Assembly (NCBI GenBank): GCA_021904315.1
Contig: CM038917.1
Location: 4,200,041 to 4,264,040 of the forward strand
Source: Sphagnum magellanicum
Lineage: Eukaryota > Streptophyta > Sphagnopsida > Sphagnales > Sphagnaceae
DNA: 64,000 nt
Reading direction: 5' to 3'
Both the position numbers and the translations under genes were made by a program. Positions 12,580 through 24,995 of the stretch are shown here, piece by piece. A model generated the notes under the pieces. The model was not told the origin of the DNA. It saw nothing but the letters and a program-made list of their open reading frames with translations, and did no database searches. How positions within the stretch are numbered: position 1 is the stretch's first letter; each line of letters starts with the position of its first letter.

Positions 12580-14121
12580 TCGTTAATTTAGCGGAACTAC
12601 ATAATTTGGACGTATGAATGCTTCTATGTGTTAAAACCAGCGTTTTTTTTTTTTTTCGTGGCGAATTTTCGCACTGTGGCGACAAAAAAAATTCAGAAAA
12701 TTTGGGAATTTTCGTTTTTTGAGTGTAAATTCGGAGTTTAAAAAAAAAATCACCAAACTTTCGAAACCACAAATTTGAAGAATAATGAATTAATGAATTA
12801 AAAAAACCATTACTTATACGAAAATATCAGTAGATAATGGAAAATTTTATAATTTCAAAAATAAAAAACGAATTCATTTTTTGAAAAAAATGAAAAAGAT
12901 TTGTTTTTGTCAAAGTGGAAACTGACCCTAGGGTACGGTAGGCTAAACCCATAAAATTTTGGCTGGAACTTGACTCAATGTATCAATGACATTGGGCATA
13001 CTATGTGTGCATATGATGGATGGATGGACGTGTTCCATAGAAGTGCATGCAATGTACATCTAGATGAGAAGTTCTAAATTCCTAGGGAAATTTTTAATTT
13101 CAACTTTCACCTGATGAGACGAGCTCCTTATTTGTTATTTGTTTTTTGGATGTGACTATGTCATAACCCTCCCCAAACTCTAAGCCCTTGGGCTTCACTT
13201 TTGAGAAACACCATTGAAAAAGTCCTCAATGAGACAATGTGCATGTTTGTCAATTCATAATTTTTGAACCAACAAAGAAAAAGATATTCAATTTAAAATA
13301 ATTTTCATCATCATAAAGGTGTTATCTACCCATGGCATAATCGCATGAAGATGTTTGGGATTAAGAATTGAAAGATAACCTAATTCATTTTATTGTCAAT
13401 ACAATGGGTCAATATGTTATTCATCAATGACCTCATGAACAAACTTCATATGGTTTATTTCATGTGTCATTTTTCCAGTTCTGACGAATCAAAACATGGT
13501 GTTTTTTTTCCACATGGTGTATACTTTAAGCTACACTGAGTATTTTTTGTTCGAAAATACACAATTTTTTTTGCAATCCCAGATGAAATTTAGGCAAATA
13601 TTTAGTATCCACAAAATTCAACACTAGCTATCACCAAACATAAGAAGGTCCTTGCAAGGGAGCGAAGAAAACCAATGCTCTTTATTTGAAGCCAATCTCA
13701 AAACAGGCAAATTTCCAACTAACTACATTTGAAAAAACCATAATCATCCTCTGCTCTTCTTGTAGATGCAAAGGAGACATTAGATTTGATCTTCATGCGT
13801 GATTCAAATAGTACATCATTTTATCACCTTAAAACACTCAAAAGCTTGAATTTATATGGAAAAACAAAAGCCTTCAAAATAGAACCGAAAAAACTATAAT
13901 TGATGAGACGTAAATATAATGGACCCCCAATTTTTCTCTCAGCTTGCAGCAACAGATTTGGTGAATGTAAAAAGAATGGCAAATGAACAAATTGCAATAG
14001 TTGGAATTAACTGAAATAATTTCTAGTGTAAAAGAAATCTCAAGAAACTCAGGATTTAGGGTTTAGGGTATCATGATTATACTATAAAACAATTGTGTGT
14101 CAATTGGGTTGGCTTCCTCTC
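12580..14121. other. intergenic AT-rich region
   Basis: Contains A/T homopolymer runs near 12,640-12,760 and a dispersed repeat at about 12,890-12,950 that recurs near 29,520. No gene is supported. Confidence 0.45.
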
Positions 14122-16043
14122 TCAGAGAATGAATGCTGTTACCAGAGCTGATGCCAGAAGGCCAACCACTGTACTCCATGCTTGCTTGGCTATAGATTGT
14201 GCACTCTGTATCACAACATCAAGGAAACAATGTTTAGCTCATGAATCAGATGATCACATGTAAGCAAAAACATGTCCATGAAGATCAAACTAAATTCTAA
14301 CATTTTCTATCTTGTTCCTGACTTGCTAACTAACAACCCATTGCAATTGGCAAATTTCAAGACACAGGATCAAGCAAGCCTCTACATGAAGTAAGGTGCA
14401 AGTGTGTAAGCTTGAGGAGCTTGATGATTGATGAGCAACATCAAGTAAGCTTGGAGAGTATGAAGGCTTGATTTCAAAGAGCTACATCAACTAAGCTTGG
14501 ATGCTTGAAACATCAAATAAGCTTGAAGAACTTGCATCCTTCAAGAGCTACATCAAGTAAGGTTGAAGAGTTTGAAGCTTGAAGTTTGATGAGCTACCAT
14601 AGCAACAAGTAAGCTTGAAAAGCTTGAAGCTTGAGGACCTACATCAAGTAACCTTGAAGAGCTTGCAGCTTGGAGTTTGAAGAGCTACTACTACATCAAG
14701 TAACCTTGAAGCTTTTAGAGCTACATCAATCAAGTAAGGGTTGAAGAGCCGGAAGAGCTTCTTCACTCATCGAGAAGAATTGCTGTTGTGCAAAATTGGC
14801 ATGAACTTCTTACCGATTTGGCAGCTGTGGTTGCAGCTGGCCCATTTGCAGGACCTGCAGATGGTAGACTTGGGGGTGAGCTACCAGCAGGTAACACTGA
14901 TGATGGTGCAGGTCCAGGAGATGATGATGATGCAGGTACTGGTGAAGGTGCTAGCGTTGGAACAGGAGTTGGTGCAAAACTCGGTGTTGGTGTAGGAGCA
15001 AATTTCGGAGCAGGAGCTGGAACTGTTGGTGGAAACACTGAAACAATGAAAAATGCACACCTTGAGATCGCGAAGAGAATGCCAAGCCGAAGTGCAGTCT
15101 CGAAGTGCGAGCCACTAGAGGATTTAGACGAATTGCTGGGAACTTTGATTTTTACCTGGTGAGAATGCTGGAGTTCTTGCGATGGGAGCGAACACCGGAG
15201 CATAAGCAGGAGCTGAGGTTGGGACGGTTGGTGCACCGACGGGAGCTTGTACAGGAGCATAAGCAGGAGCTGACGATGGGACGGTTGGTGCACCGACGGG
15301 AGCTTGTACAGGCGGAACAACTGGAGTGGACGAGGGCGCAACAAAGGGGGATCCGACAGGCGCATGCGCATAGATTGTAGGAGTGGGAGCAGCAGCTGGA
15401 GTCGAAGAGATGGGTGCCGTGGTTACTGGAGCTTTGGCCGGAGCTACAACGATGGGAGCTGGGGACAGAGGAGATGGTGCCGCTAGAGGAGATCCTGCAG
15501 GTGCTCTTGTAGGTCCACCGGCTACGACAACCGGAGTGGTTGAAGGAGCTGGAGCTGTCACAGACGGCGGTGGGTATACAGGCGCATAAGCAGGCGGGGA
15601 AGAGATGGACTTGGGTGGATAAAATGGAGCAGAGGATCCTGATGACGACTTGGGAGCTGGTGCTGTGGGAATGGGAGATGCTTTCGGTCCGTAGATCAGC
15701 GTGGGTGCAAATGCGGGTGCAACAACATATCTTTTCGAGTAGAAGAATCTCCCTTCAACACTGCAACGTAACAGGAATGAGCAGACAACGAAAAGGAATC
15801 AGCAGACTGGATTGCTCGCTGCAAAACCTCAATAATGACTCAGAAATTAGCATTGACAACATGTGCAGCTCCCCGAGAATAAACAGTTGTAATTGAAGAA
15901 GCTGAAGAAGCTGAAGAAGCTTCAACAACGCACCTGGCAGCAGCCACGTCGTGAAGAAGAAAATAACTGATCAGGCAAAGGATAATAGGGAGTTTGAAAG
16001 CTAATCTCCATGATGCAGTGTTGCGGTAAGCTGCCACGTCCAT
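14122..16043 (-). CDS. arabinogalactan-like proline-rich secreted protein, probable GPI anchor
   Basis: Four exons (16043-15934, 15760-15156, 15037-14814, 14205-14122) join in phase to give 340 aa. Residues 1 to about 36 are a signal peptide with hydrophobic core LPIILCLISYFLL and an AAA-type cleavage region. Residues about 50-310 are rich in Ala, Pro, Ser, Thr and Val, with dispersed AP, SP, TP and VP dipeptides. These are typical sites of prolyl hydroxylation and arabinogalactan addition. A near-perfect internal repeat, APVQAPVGAPTVP then SAPAYAP, occurs twice. The last exon encodes a hydrophobic end (VVGLLASALVTAFIL) preceded by small residues, as in GPI-anchored arabinogalactan proteins. 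Location at the plasma membrane or cell wall is inferred. The sequence before the ATG (TTTGATGCAG) looks like a splice acceptor, so a 5' untranslated intron is possible. An ATG 12 bases upstream is also in frame. Confidence 0.8.
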
Positions 16044-16055
16044 AGCTAGCTGCAT

Positions 16056-17249
16056 CAAACAGGAAATAATGTTAGTAGATGCTTAAGAAAGAAAATTGTG
16101 AAGCTGCAGAACAGCATAACATGCTGCAGCTGTCCACCACCACCACACGACAGAGGATTGCACCTACAATGTACTGGCATAACACAACCCATGACGCCAC
16201 ATTCATGGCGTCATGGCAAGAATTGCAGCCAATATTGTCAAGAGCTTCTGTCGACTATTCAGGGTGGTCATATCATCACTCCAAAACCTCCACAGAGCAT
16301 CATCCAGAGGCAAAACAAAGAAACTGCTACCCTGGAGAAGAAAATGCTCCTTACTCTCTATTCAGCTGAGTTTCTAGGGCAGATTGCACTAAAGAACAAA
16401 ATGCTGCTGAAAAAACCAATTAGATTCGAATCACTTGTCCCTCTTCCCGGTCGCAAAGCTCTACTGCTGCAGCTGCTGAAATCTGGTAGAGACACAGAGA
16501 TAGATAGTCTAGCTCCAGCAGCGAGTCTACCAGTTACTTGTAGTTTGAAATCACTTGCAAATATGATGAAACTATGAGGAAAACAGCAAGTTCATAAGGA
16601 AACAAACCAACCAGCAGAAGTTCTCAATTGACCAAGTGCAAGTCGTTACGACAACCTTCCACGATAAATAAAAGAAGTGCTGCACTACTTACTAGACTTC
16701 TGCTGCAACGAGGAGAGAGCTTGCAGGACTTCTGCTGCCAAGCTTTGCAGAAGATGGGGTTGCAACCAACTGGAATCAACAATGCTCTGTGTGTGTGTGT
16801 GTGACTCTCTCTCTACCAATGCAATACCCACTTACACTGAATTACACTAAATTTCTATGAACGTCAAATCAGTTCATGAAACTAGTGTTGGTTCTCTGCT
16901 CTGATTGTGTTTGGGTATGTGTGAGGAATTTAATGATTTCTGGGAAGGAGAAGATGAAAGGGACCCACACATCAACGATAGTGTCAACTTCAATTTACGC
17001 GACTCTGCTGGCTCTCCTTCCTCTGTTTTCTCCTTCTTTATTTTTCTTCTTCAACCAATCACACACTTTGTACTAGTTTGTTGTCAAAGCTCTGCAAGTA
17101 TGGCTAGTCATTAAATCTCCATTTTTCCCAAAGCACTAAAGCCAAGGAACCGCAGTAGTCTGATGATTAGACCGTTGCGTTACCCCACGTTTCTCAGCTC
17201 TTAACTTCCCAAAAAATTATTTCTCGCTCCCTGGGCTACACTCTTTCTT
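16056..17249. other. upstream region of the arabinogalactan-like gene
   Basis: Probably 5' leader, intron and promoter of the minus-strand gene. It holds a GT run followed by CT repeats at about 16,790-16,815. The plus-strand frames here show no domain. No separate gene is supported. Confidence 0.4.
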
Positions 17250-17270
17250 TCTCTCTCTCTCTCTCTCTCT
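17250..17270 (+). repeat. CT microsatellite
   Basis: About ten CT dinucleotides inside a longer pyrimidine-rich tract. Confidence 0.8.
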
Positions 17271-17828
17271 TCTTCCCTAAGTTCCCACACAAGGAAACCG
17301 TTGGTAATTCATTGAAGGATAGCTAACATCAACAACAACAACAACAACAGAGAAGAAAATAAATAGGTTTCAACGGAACTTCCACAACAGCTCTTGAAGA
17401 GAAAAAAATGGTCAAAATGTCCAAAAGTTGTGAACAATTTTTTTGCAATGGGTATTTCTTTTTGGGCATAATAATAAGTTAGTAATAAAGTTAAGTTTGA
17501 GAAAATCAATAACTAGGTAGTAGTAGCCTAGTTTGAAGCAAAAGGGGAGAATTCATTTTCTTTCATGGGAATTTGGAAATGGGGATATTTTTTCAAGTCT
17601 AGATTTTCATCAGCTGGCCTTTGAAATTAATTTTAAATATTAAAAATAGTTTTTTTTTTTTTCACAATTGGGCTCTATCATGAGAGTCTTATTCACACTT
17701 GGAACTTTTACATAATCCTGTTCACACTTGGGCCAGCAACATAGGCCATAGACTACATGCTTGAAGTCTAGATTTTCACCAGGTGGCCTTAAAATTATTA
17801 TGAGGAAAACAACCTCCCCCTCCCCCCC

Positions 17829-17858
17829 AAAAATAAATAAATAAATAAATAAATAAAA
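17829..17858 (+). repeat. AAAT microsatellite
   Basis: Seven consecutive AAAT/AATA units directly after a C/A-rich tract. Confidence 0.8.
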
Positions 17859-17984
17859 TCCTGTGAAACTCACTCACACTCATCGGTGCAGTCTGCAGGC
17901 TGAAACCCGCTTCCCCAAAATCTGTGTCAGGCTTTGGAGACTAGTAGGAAGTAAGTACTAGACACTGGAAACGCTAGAAGACTC

Positions 17985-18530
17985 TTTGCAATTATGATAT
18001 TGCAAATTTGGACTACTTGATTCACGTCTCTATAGAGATTCTAAAGCCGCCTGATCCCCACCCCAAGAAATGCCTTTTTTTTTGCAGATGGGAAATTTTT
18101 CCTTGAATTATTTTCTAAAACAAATGAGTTAATTAAGTGTGTGTTTTTAATACAGCTAAACTACAAAGCAGCAAACATTGGTGAAATTGTTCTTTAATTT
18201 ATTTTTTAATGAGTTTACATGTTTTTTTTACACAGCTAAACTACAAAGCAGCAAACATTGGTGAAATTCCACTTAACTGTTGTTTTTAGTGAGTTTATGA
18301 AATTTGTATTTTGCTGAACTATTATTAGAGCAACAACATTGGTGAAAACTGCAACATCAGAAGACTTTTTGCCATAATGATATTCCAAATTTGGCTACAT
18401 GATTAACAACGTGTAGAGATTCTAAGATCCCCAAGAAATGCTTTATGCAGATGAAAATTCTTCTTGAATTTTTTTTAAAAAAATGAGTTTATGTAGTTTT
18501 ATATAGCTAAACCATGTAGCACCAACAGTG
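17985..18530 (+). repeat. imperfect direct repeats
   Basis: The motif AGCTAAACTACAAAGCAGC followed by AAACATTGGTGAAATT occurs at about 18,154 and 18,237, and a weaker third version lies near 18,310. A larger block (TGATATTNCAAATTTGG, GTAGAGATTCTAA, CCAAGAAATGC, TTCTTGAATT) is present at about 17,993-18,110 and again at about 18,378-18,475. The pattern looks like decayed tandem duplications. No coding potential. Confidence 0.6.
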
Positions 18531-18771
18531 AACACATTGGTTGCAAAAATACCAATGTTAGGTGGTTCTCTAGTTTTTCAGAGAACCGCCAGGTCTGGGT
18601 ATTAGAATGTATCTAGAGACTCAACTTGGTTCTTTTTTTCTTTTTTATTTTCATCTTTTAAAGACCTGGGCAGGGTTTCAAAATTTTGTAAAACATAATT
18701 TCACCCAGTTGTTAAAGCACCAATTCTCACACATCTTATACCAATCGATTTTCAAAGGCAGTTTTCACATA

Positions 18772-20250
18772 CTAGGTATTATAAAAATTATTATTTCCAA
18801 CATTAAATTTTATTTTTAAAATAAAAATTGCACCAAAAAAATTTCTTAAATTTCTTTCAACATTTTGTATGTCAATTCTTTCATCTTGTTCAAATGAACC
18901 TTCAAATTTTTCTAACTCGTCTTCAAAATCTAAATTTATTTGAATTAACTCTACTAAATTGGAAGGTGATTTATATCCAACTCTAGGATCACTTGGCCAA
19001 TTTTTACTCATAAAAATCAATTTTTATAAGTTGTCTGATTGTAAATGACATATCATTAGGTTTGTAAGTATATTCGTTAAAGAAAAAAAATTCAATTTCA
19101 ATTGTGACCTTACAATGCCTAAGATTTCACAAGCCCAAAAACCAACTATAAAAAAACATGACTTCATGTTTTCCCCACCATTGAAGAGAACACTTGATGT
19201 CTTTGGGATCCTTTTAGTAATGTTTGAAAATCAATAATTTCCTAATGACAAGTTCTTTTGTTGATTGGCTTGTGAATGCAATTTGTTGAAAAATACCTAG
19301 ACTACAATCTTCATGAGTTGTTTGATTTACACATCCAACAATTTTTGTCACTAGATGCAAATGATGATAATATTTCAAAAGCATAGGATACAAGGTTTTC
19401 CTATCATATTCATCCAAAATACTTACACATTCTTCTAAGCCAACAAAAGAAAATACTAGATGAAGGTTTTTGAATCTAGGGTCTAGCATCAAAGACAACA
19501 TATTTGTGAGCTTTTCTTGCTTCACATTTTCTTTTTTAAAAAAGAAAAAAATCCAAAACACCACAAACTTCCCTTTTGATGTTGGAAGCAAAGAAAGACA
19601 ACTCAAAAATAATCCCAAAATCATCATCAACCAAATTGGCTAGGGCATATGGGTTTATAATTTCTTCCTTGAGTTTTAAGCACATAATAATGGTTAATTG
19701 TAATGCATTAGAAAGTAACCACTGGTTACTAGATTGGTTTAGAACACAAGCAATCACAAAAAAAAATAAGGGATCCACAATTATTTTAGAAATGTCCCAA
19801 GTAAGAAAAAGAAGCACTCTTCCACTTATTTTAACAATATTGTGCTTATTATAACAAAGGATAATAACATCCTTGAATTTCAAGACTTCTTGAAACATAA
19901 TGACTTCTTGCTAAAAAATCTGCAAACAAATTTTAAAATGCGATGTTAAAATGTTTAATTATAACAAATCAATTATAAACAAATAAGACAATAATTATTT
20001 TTAAAAATTATAATAGATATAATAATCACCTTTCTTCACTAAGTATTTAATTTTCTTAAGGGAACATTAGAATTTGAATAAACCTTGTTCCATTCTTGTA
20101 TGCCCTTCCCAAAAATTTTAAGCCAAGTTATACATTTCTCCGAATCAAACTTTGTAGACTTAATTAAAACAAACTTGACATTTCTACAAAAAAATTTGTT
20201 AGTAATAGCTATTGACATTCTTTGGGGAAAAAATGGCCAAAACAAATAAT
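18772..20250 (-). pseudogene. hAT transposase remnant, middle and C-terminal part
   Basis: Read on the minus strand, broken frames give in order FGKGIQEWNK and LRKLNT, FQEVLKFKDVIILCY, CVLNQSSNQWLLSNAL, MLSLMLDPRFKNLHLV, EEYDRK-like DEYDRKTLYPMLLKYYHHLH, and NWPSDPRVGYKSPSNLVEL. These match, in family order, the later half of plant hAT transposases with a BED-type finger, including the LDPRFK region and the C-terminal tail. Stops and frameshifts separate the blocks, so the copy is dead. The upstream part of the same protein continues immediately to the right but on the opposite strand. Confidence 0.7.
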
Positions 20251-20279
20251 TTCAAAACTTTCATCACATTTCATAACAA

Positions 20280-20665
20280 ATTTCAAAACAATTGTCATAG
20301 TATTTAAATTTGAGCCCTCATTTTTAATTTTACATTTATTTCCTAAAGTTATTTTCCTTTCTAGAAAGCAATTTTTTCAAAAACATTACCTAACTTGGTG
20401 GAAAAAACGAAACAAATATATGTTTTGCCAAATTTAACAAATTATATTTCTGCCACAACAAGCTTTGACTTGTGGATGTCCAAGGGGATGCATGATTTAT
20501 TTGCTCTTGTTATTAATTTTTTGGAATTTGATTAACAACCTAAACATGTAACTATTGGTTTGTTTGAAGCAATATAAACTACTAGGCAAACATTGGTTAA
20601 TAATTAAACAAAATTGCTTGATGAATATGGGTTAAAAAACAAAATCATTGCCTATACATTTTCAA
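20280..20665 (+). pseudogene. hAT transposase remnant, inverted internal segment
   Basis: The plus strand reads, across stops and shifts, LHLFPKVIF, SFDLWMSKGMHDLFALVINF, QPKHVTIGLFEAI and LLDEYGLKNKIIAY. These are consecutive blocks of the hAT catalytic region that normally precede the FGKGRQEW block. They lie head to head with the minus-strand remnant ending at about 20,250. An inversion inside one element, or two nested copies, would explain this. Confidence 0.6.
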
Positions 20666-20899
20666 CAAATTGCAATGGTAAATTATTTTTCACAATTACA
20701 AAGTCAAGGTCTTGCAAAAAGTTTGTTTGCTGCACATCAACCTTTTTTAAAGGATTTTGTAGAACAAAAAAAATCAAAAATTGCATTTCTTGGAACATTT
20801 CACAACACATCTTGGGTTTTACAACCAGTGAATAAAAAGAATATTGTCTTTTTTTACTACAATTGTAACTATAAGTTCATGTTAATGATTACATAATTA

Positions 20900-22700
20900 T
20901 AAAGGACATTGTGGTGCCATGTGGCATTATGTTTTTGTGACTATAATCAATATCAAGATTTGATGGTTTTTACACAAATATCAAATTTTCAAAAATGTAT
21001 TTTTAATCATCCAAAATTAAGTAATAACAAAATTCCATTAATTCTTGGTGAATAATAACAACTCATGGTCATGTGATGTTGATGTGGCATGCCACATGGC
21101 AACAAAGTTGACTAGTAGTCGCAACATTTTGTGACTTGTGACACTAACTTCACATCATAATTCATGTCATTGATTTGATAAATTAATCTCATTTATTAGC
21201 TAGTTGAAAATATTGTTATCTTTTGCGATTCATAACAACTTGGTTTTCCATATGATAATAACATGGCATGTTGTTTGGCAATAAGGTGTCACAAATTTTC
21301 ATGGCAATTTATGATTTTTTATGACATGATAAGTTTTTGTGTGTCTTGAATTTAGGCACCAATATTTTTCATGGCATGCCATAACTTTTATGTGCCATAA
21401 GGTTTTTGAAGTCATGAATTCACATGCATGTGCATGTGTATTAAACAATATTTTATTAATTTATAATAGTCATTTTGAAAAAGGTGACACATAACTCTTT
21501 GATTTTTGAATTATTTAACACATTAATTTAAGTTAACATACCTATTGAGTTTACCTATGTATGTAGGCTACTTAACAAAACCTACTTTGTAATATAAGTT
21601 ACCTTGTAAGTTATTTAATTAAACATAAGAAATTTATTACATGTAATATGTTTAAATATACCTAGAATATGTTATCTTATTAATAAGTTAACTTAAATAG
21701 ACTTGGTTAGGTTCCTAGCTTTAGGTTTTTTGTCAAGTCAACTTAGGTAACCTCATTATAAGATATTTCATCAAATTTTTAACCACCTCAAATTTGTGCA
21801 ACTATGATGCAACTAGATGCGACATAATTATCTTAGGTTTGTTGTTTAGCCTAAAAATGTTGAGGTTAAGCTAAACTAAGTTAGTAAATAGGATAAGTTG
21901 ACAAATTAGTTCATCTTAAGTCAACCTAAGGAGGTTTAAGTTTAAGCTAGGTTAGTAGGTAGTAGGTATGTTGACCTAGGTCAACCTAAGGTGGTCAAGG
22001 TTAATTCAAAGTTAAAAATTTTGAGCTTTATAACTTTGTGTTAAATGTAATTAATATAAAAACATTACTAGTGTAATGGATGAAGACTTGAACTCCAAAA
22101 TGAAGGTGAAAGATTTAAGTCCTCATTCTTACAACTTATGATACCTAGGCCACTTGGCTTGGGTTAGATACTTTAGTTTAGATTTCTTGAGCTAGGAGTC
22201 CAACGCTTGTTTTTAGTTTAAGCCACTTAACCTAGGTTAGGTTAATTAACATAGGTAGTTAATCCAATTCTATTAAACTAGGTTGATTTTGGTTAAGTGA
22301 ACTAAATTAGGTTGCTTAGCTTAGCTAAGTTTGACTAAGTTGACTTTTGGCTATGTTAGTTGCATGGGCTAAATTAGGTCGACTTTTGGTCATGTGCAAT
22401 GACTCATAAGGTGTTTATAGATTTTTGACACATGTCATCCATTCATCAATGCATGTTTTGTAACATTTAGTCAAATAAAATGATTAAGTTGAAATAGTAT
22501 GCACTTTACATATCATACAAAGGTTAATGATGACATGAAATTTCATTATTATAAGAAAAATTTAAAATTTTAATCATTAAAACAACTAGGTTTTGCAATT
22601 GAACATCCCTTGCAACTAAATAGGTGAAACAAAATGGGTTGTTTAACAATTCATTGGTAACTAGTTGCATATGTCCTTTCTAACCAGTATGTAGTTATAA
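20900..22700. other. AT-rich insert with degenerate TTAGGT-like motifs
   Basis: No gene. From about 21,530 to 22,400 the sequence is dominated by irregular TTAGGTT / AACCTAAG / AAGTTGAC motifs in both orientations, as in an old minisatellite. It separates two parts of the hAT remnant. Confidence 0.45.
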
Positions 22701-22703
22701 AAG

Positions 22704-23240
22704 CTAGTTACAAAACCCAAAATGTGTTGTTATGTTTGGCCTTTTTTTTATAGGTTGTCTTTCAACACTTTCTATTATTACATTGTTAATTTTTCCTTTA
22801 ATTTCTTTTGCAATTATGGAATGATCTACATTTACATTTTTCTTTGAAATAGTTATACCATAAGTCTTATAATAAGTTATTAAACCTTTTCTTTCTTTAG
22901 TTCGTCGATTAAAAACATTTATAGTTTCAGCATAACACATAATGTATCTCATGACTTGATGATTTGCTACTTCAACCTTTTTTTCATCGTTCACATTATA
23001 AAATCCCTAACATATAACATTTTTATTATGGCCCTTCCAAATTGTCCTTTGAATGTGTAATTTTTGCAAATCTTTTTTCTTATTTGTTCCACATTTTCTT
23101 CAAGTTTGTAGTTTCTATTTGCACATTTCCACTTCATACTCTTTCCACATATTTTTCAATGTTCACTTCATTTTGATTATTTTCATTTTCTTCTTCAATC
23201 AAAATTAGATTTTTATTTTGACTAAACTCCCCCATTTTCT
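22704..23240 (-). pseudogene. hAT transposase remnant, N-terminal region
   Basis: A 96-codon minus-strand frame contains KGLITYYKTYGITISKKN, VDHSIIAKE and VERQPIKKRPN. These resemble the N-terminal region after the BED zinc finger in the same hAT family (ITYYKTNGI, KKHVDAEH, ERQPAKKRPN). The orientation agrees with the 18.8-20.2 kb part. Upstream frames are broken. Confidence 0.5.
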
Positions 23241-23639
23241 ACTAGATTATTACATATCTTAAAAGAGAAATTAATACATAGGTGTATTTTTCACCAAAAT
23301 AAGATTATGTTTATTTATGGCATGGAAATCAATGTAAACATTTACAAACAATTAAAAGAAGAATTAAAAAAGATGCAATGTGTTGAAAAAATACAAAATG
23401 CAAATGTGCAAATGAAATGCAATGTGTAAGATTAAATGTACAATGTCTAAACAATTTTTACACATAACAAACAAAAACTCGCCAATCAAAATTACCCAAA
23501 AAATATATGGATAGTCAAAAAAAATAATGAGTCATCAACAAACAAACATTTGAAAAAAAACAATTTCATTTTCAAGTTTGGCCTAAAGAAGTTGAATTTG
23601 GAAAGCTTGGTCCTCCCACACTTGCAAAAACATAAAGGC

Positions 23640-24060
23640 GGGGGGAAAGTACCAATTTGAAATAGGAAGAGTAGGAGCAACATCTTGAGAATGAACAACA
23701 ACAACATCAAGGGGGAGCAAAGAGGTACCTAAAATACGAAGAGGAGGGGTGGCGTGGAGGAGGAGTTGTGTCAAGGATGAAAAGGTGTTGCATTGAGGAA
23801 GAGTAGGAAAAGTAGTGTCAAGGAAAAGCAAGAGCAGGAACAACATCGAGGAGGAGGGTTGTTGAAGAGGAGTAGGACTAGTAGTGTCGAGGAGGAGCAA
23901 CAAAACCAACAACATCAAGGAGGAGCGCCTTCGAGGAGGAGCATGAGGAGTAACAATGTCAAGGAGGAATGCCATCAAGTAGACCAACAAGTAGTGTTGA
24001 GAGGATTGGGAGCTTCATCAAATGACAACATCAACGTTGGGAGAAGAAGCGAAAGTTCCA
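23640..24060 (+). repeat. GAGGAG-rich minisatellite
   Basis: At least three diverged units of about 60-70 bases contain GAGGAGGAG, AGTAGTGTC and CAACAACATC. Long frames on both strands are by-products of the purine-rich composition; I do not call them genes. Confidence 0.5.
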
Positions 24061-24179
24061 TCTAACAACAACAATAGTGAGAATGAGAGCACAATCAAAA
24101 ATGCAAAAACTCACTGGAAAAGCAACTAATCTAAGTGATTAACAAACAGAAAAGTTAAAAACACAACACACAATTGAAG

Positions 24180-24370
24180 GAAAAAATGAAAACCCTACCT
24201 TTATATACTTTTGCAATGAGCAACACTGTTTACTGTCCAAACCCTAACTCTAACTACTAACTAAACCTTAAATCTAACTATTGACTAAACACTAAACCCT
24301 ACTAACTGCTGAACCTTAAACCTAATGACTTCTCTAACCCTGAAACCTGAAACCCTGACCTTAAATTTTT
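24180..24370 (+). repeat. degenerate telomere-like tract
   Basis: Irregular CCCTAA / CCTAAA / CTAACTA units, many mutated. This fits an interstitial telomere-like tract or a decayed minisatellite; it is not a chromosome end. Confidence 0.4.
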
Positions 24371-24769
24371 TTACTTACCCTGTGAGGGGTTCAACAAAAT
24401 AAATATATATATTCTATCACAGTTTCAAATGTCTGGTTCTGACTTTACAAAGAACCCTGGGTTTCATAAAGGGTATGACCCAACGTGATGCCCTGAGGTA
24501 TTCAAACTGAGAATCAGCTTGAAACCCTGGTCGGTTCCCACATATTTTTTGATACCTGCCCAACACTGAAAAATACCCTGGTGGAGCCAGTGCAAAAGTA
24601 AGTAGGCTTAACTGTTGTCAAGCAAGCAGAAGCTATAATAAGAAGACAACCCACACTGCCATTAAACCAGGGAATCAAGGGGTGAAGAAGCTCTTGTGGG
24701 AGCAAAAAGTAAAAACCCATTTAAAGTTCGTAGAGGTTTCAAGTTTCAACCAGTGTTGTTGGCATGTTC

Positions 24770-24995
24770 TGGTTTTCGGCTGCGTCTAGGTCTGGATCCA
24801 GATCCAGGTCTATGAATAGGACCCAGCAAGTCTACATGGACATGGAACCAACCAAGAACCGGACCCAGTGATTTTACATGGACACAGACCCAAGCCTTAG
24901 AACCAGACCTAGTGGGTCTTCAAGGATCTGGACCCAGCAAAGAAACAGGACTCAACATGTGTTAGGAGCTTTTTACAGGGCCCAGATCTGAAGAT
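24770..24995 (+). repeat. GGACCCAG-rich degenerate repeat
   Basis: Repeated GGACCCAG, CCAGATCC and ACATGGACA motifs at irregular spacing. Immediately to the right (25,000-25,260) a TATTTAAGG, an AATAAA-like site and a CA-rich end might mark a long terminal repeat. No primer-binding site was recognised. Confidence 0.3.

Noticed and set aside
11624-12772. 382-codon minus-strand frame taken as one exon
   Set aside because: It contains bS21c exon 1, but the part beyond 11,943 reads into the intron. The conserved tail is on a second exon at 10,937-11,066.
14763-15371. Long minus-strand proline/serine-rich frame running across both sides of an intron
   Set aside because: Only parts belong to the arabinogalactan-like gene. 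The stretch between 15,038 and 15,155 is better read as intron because both splice sites and the phase fit.
23583-23990. Leucine-rich minus-strand frame of 135 codons
   Set aside because: It is the antisense reading of a GAGGAG minisatellite.
24180-24370. Chromosome end
   Set aside because: The telomere-like units are irregular and mutated, and ordinary sequence continues on both sides.
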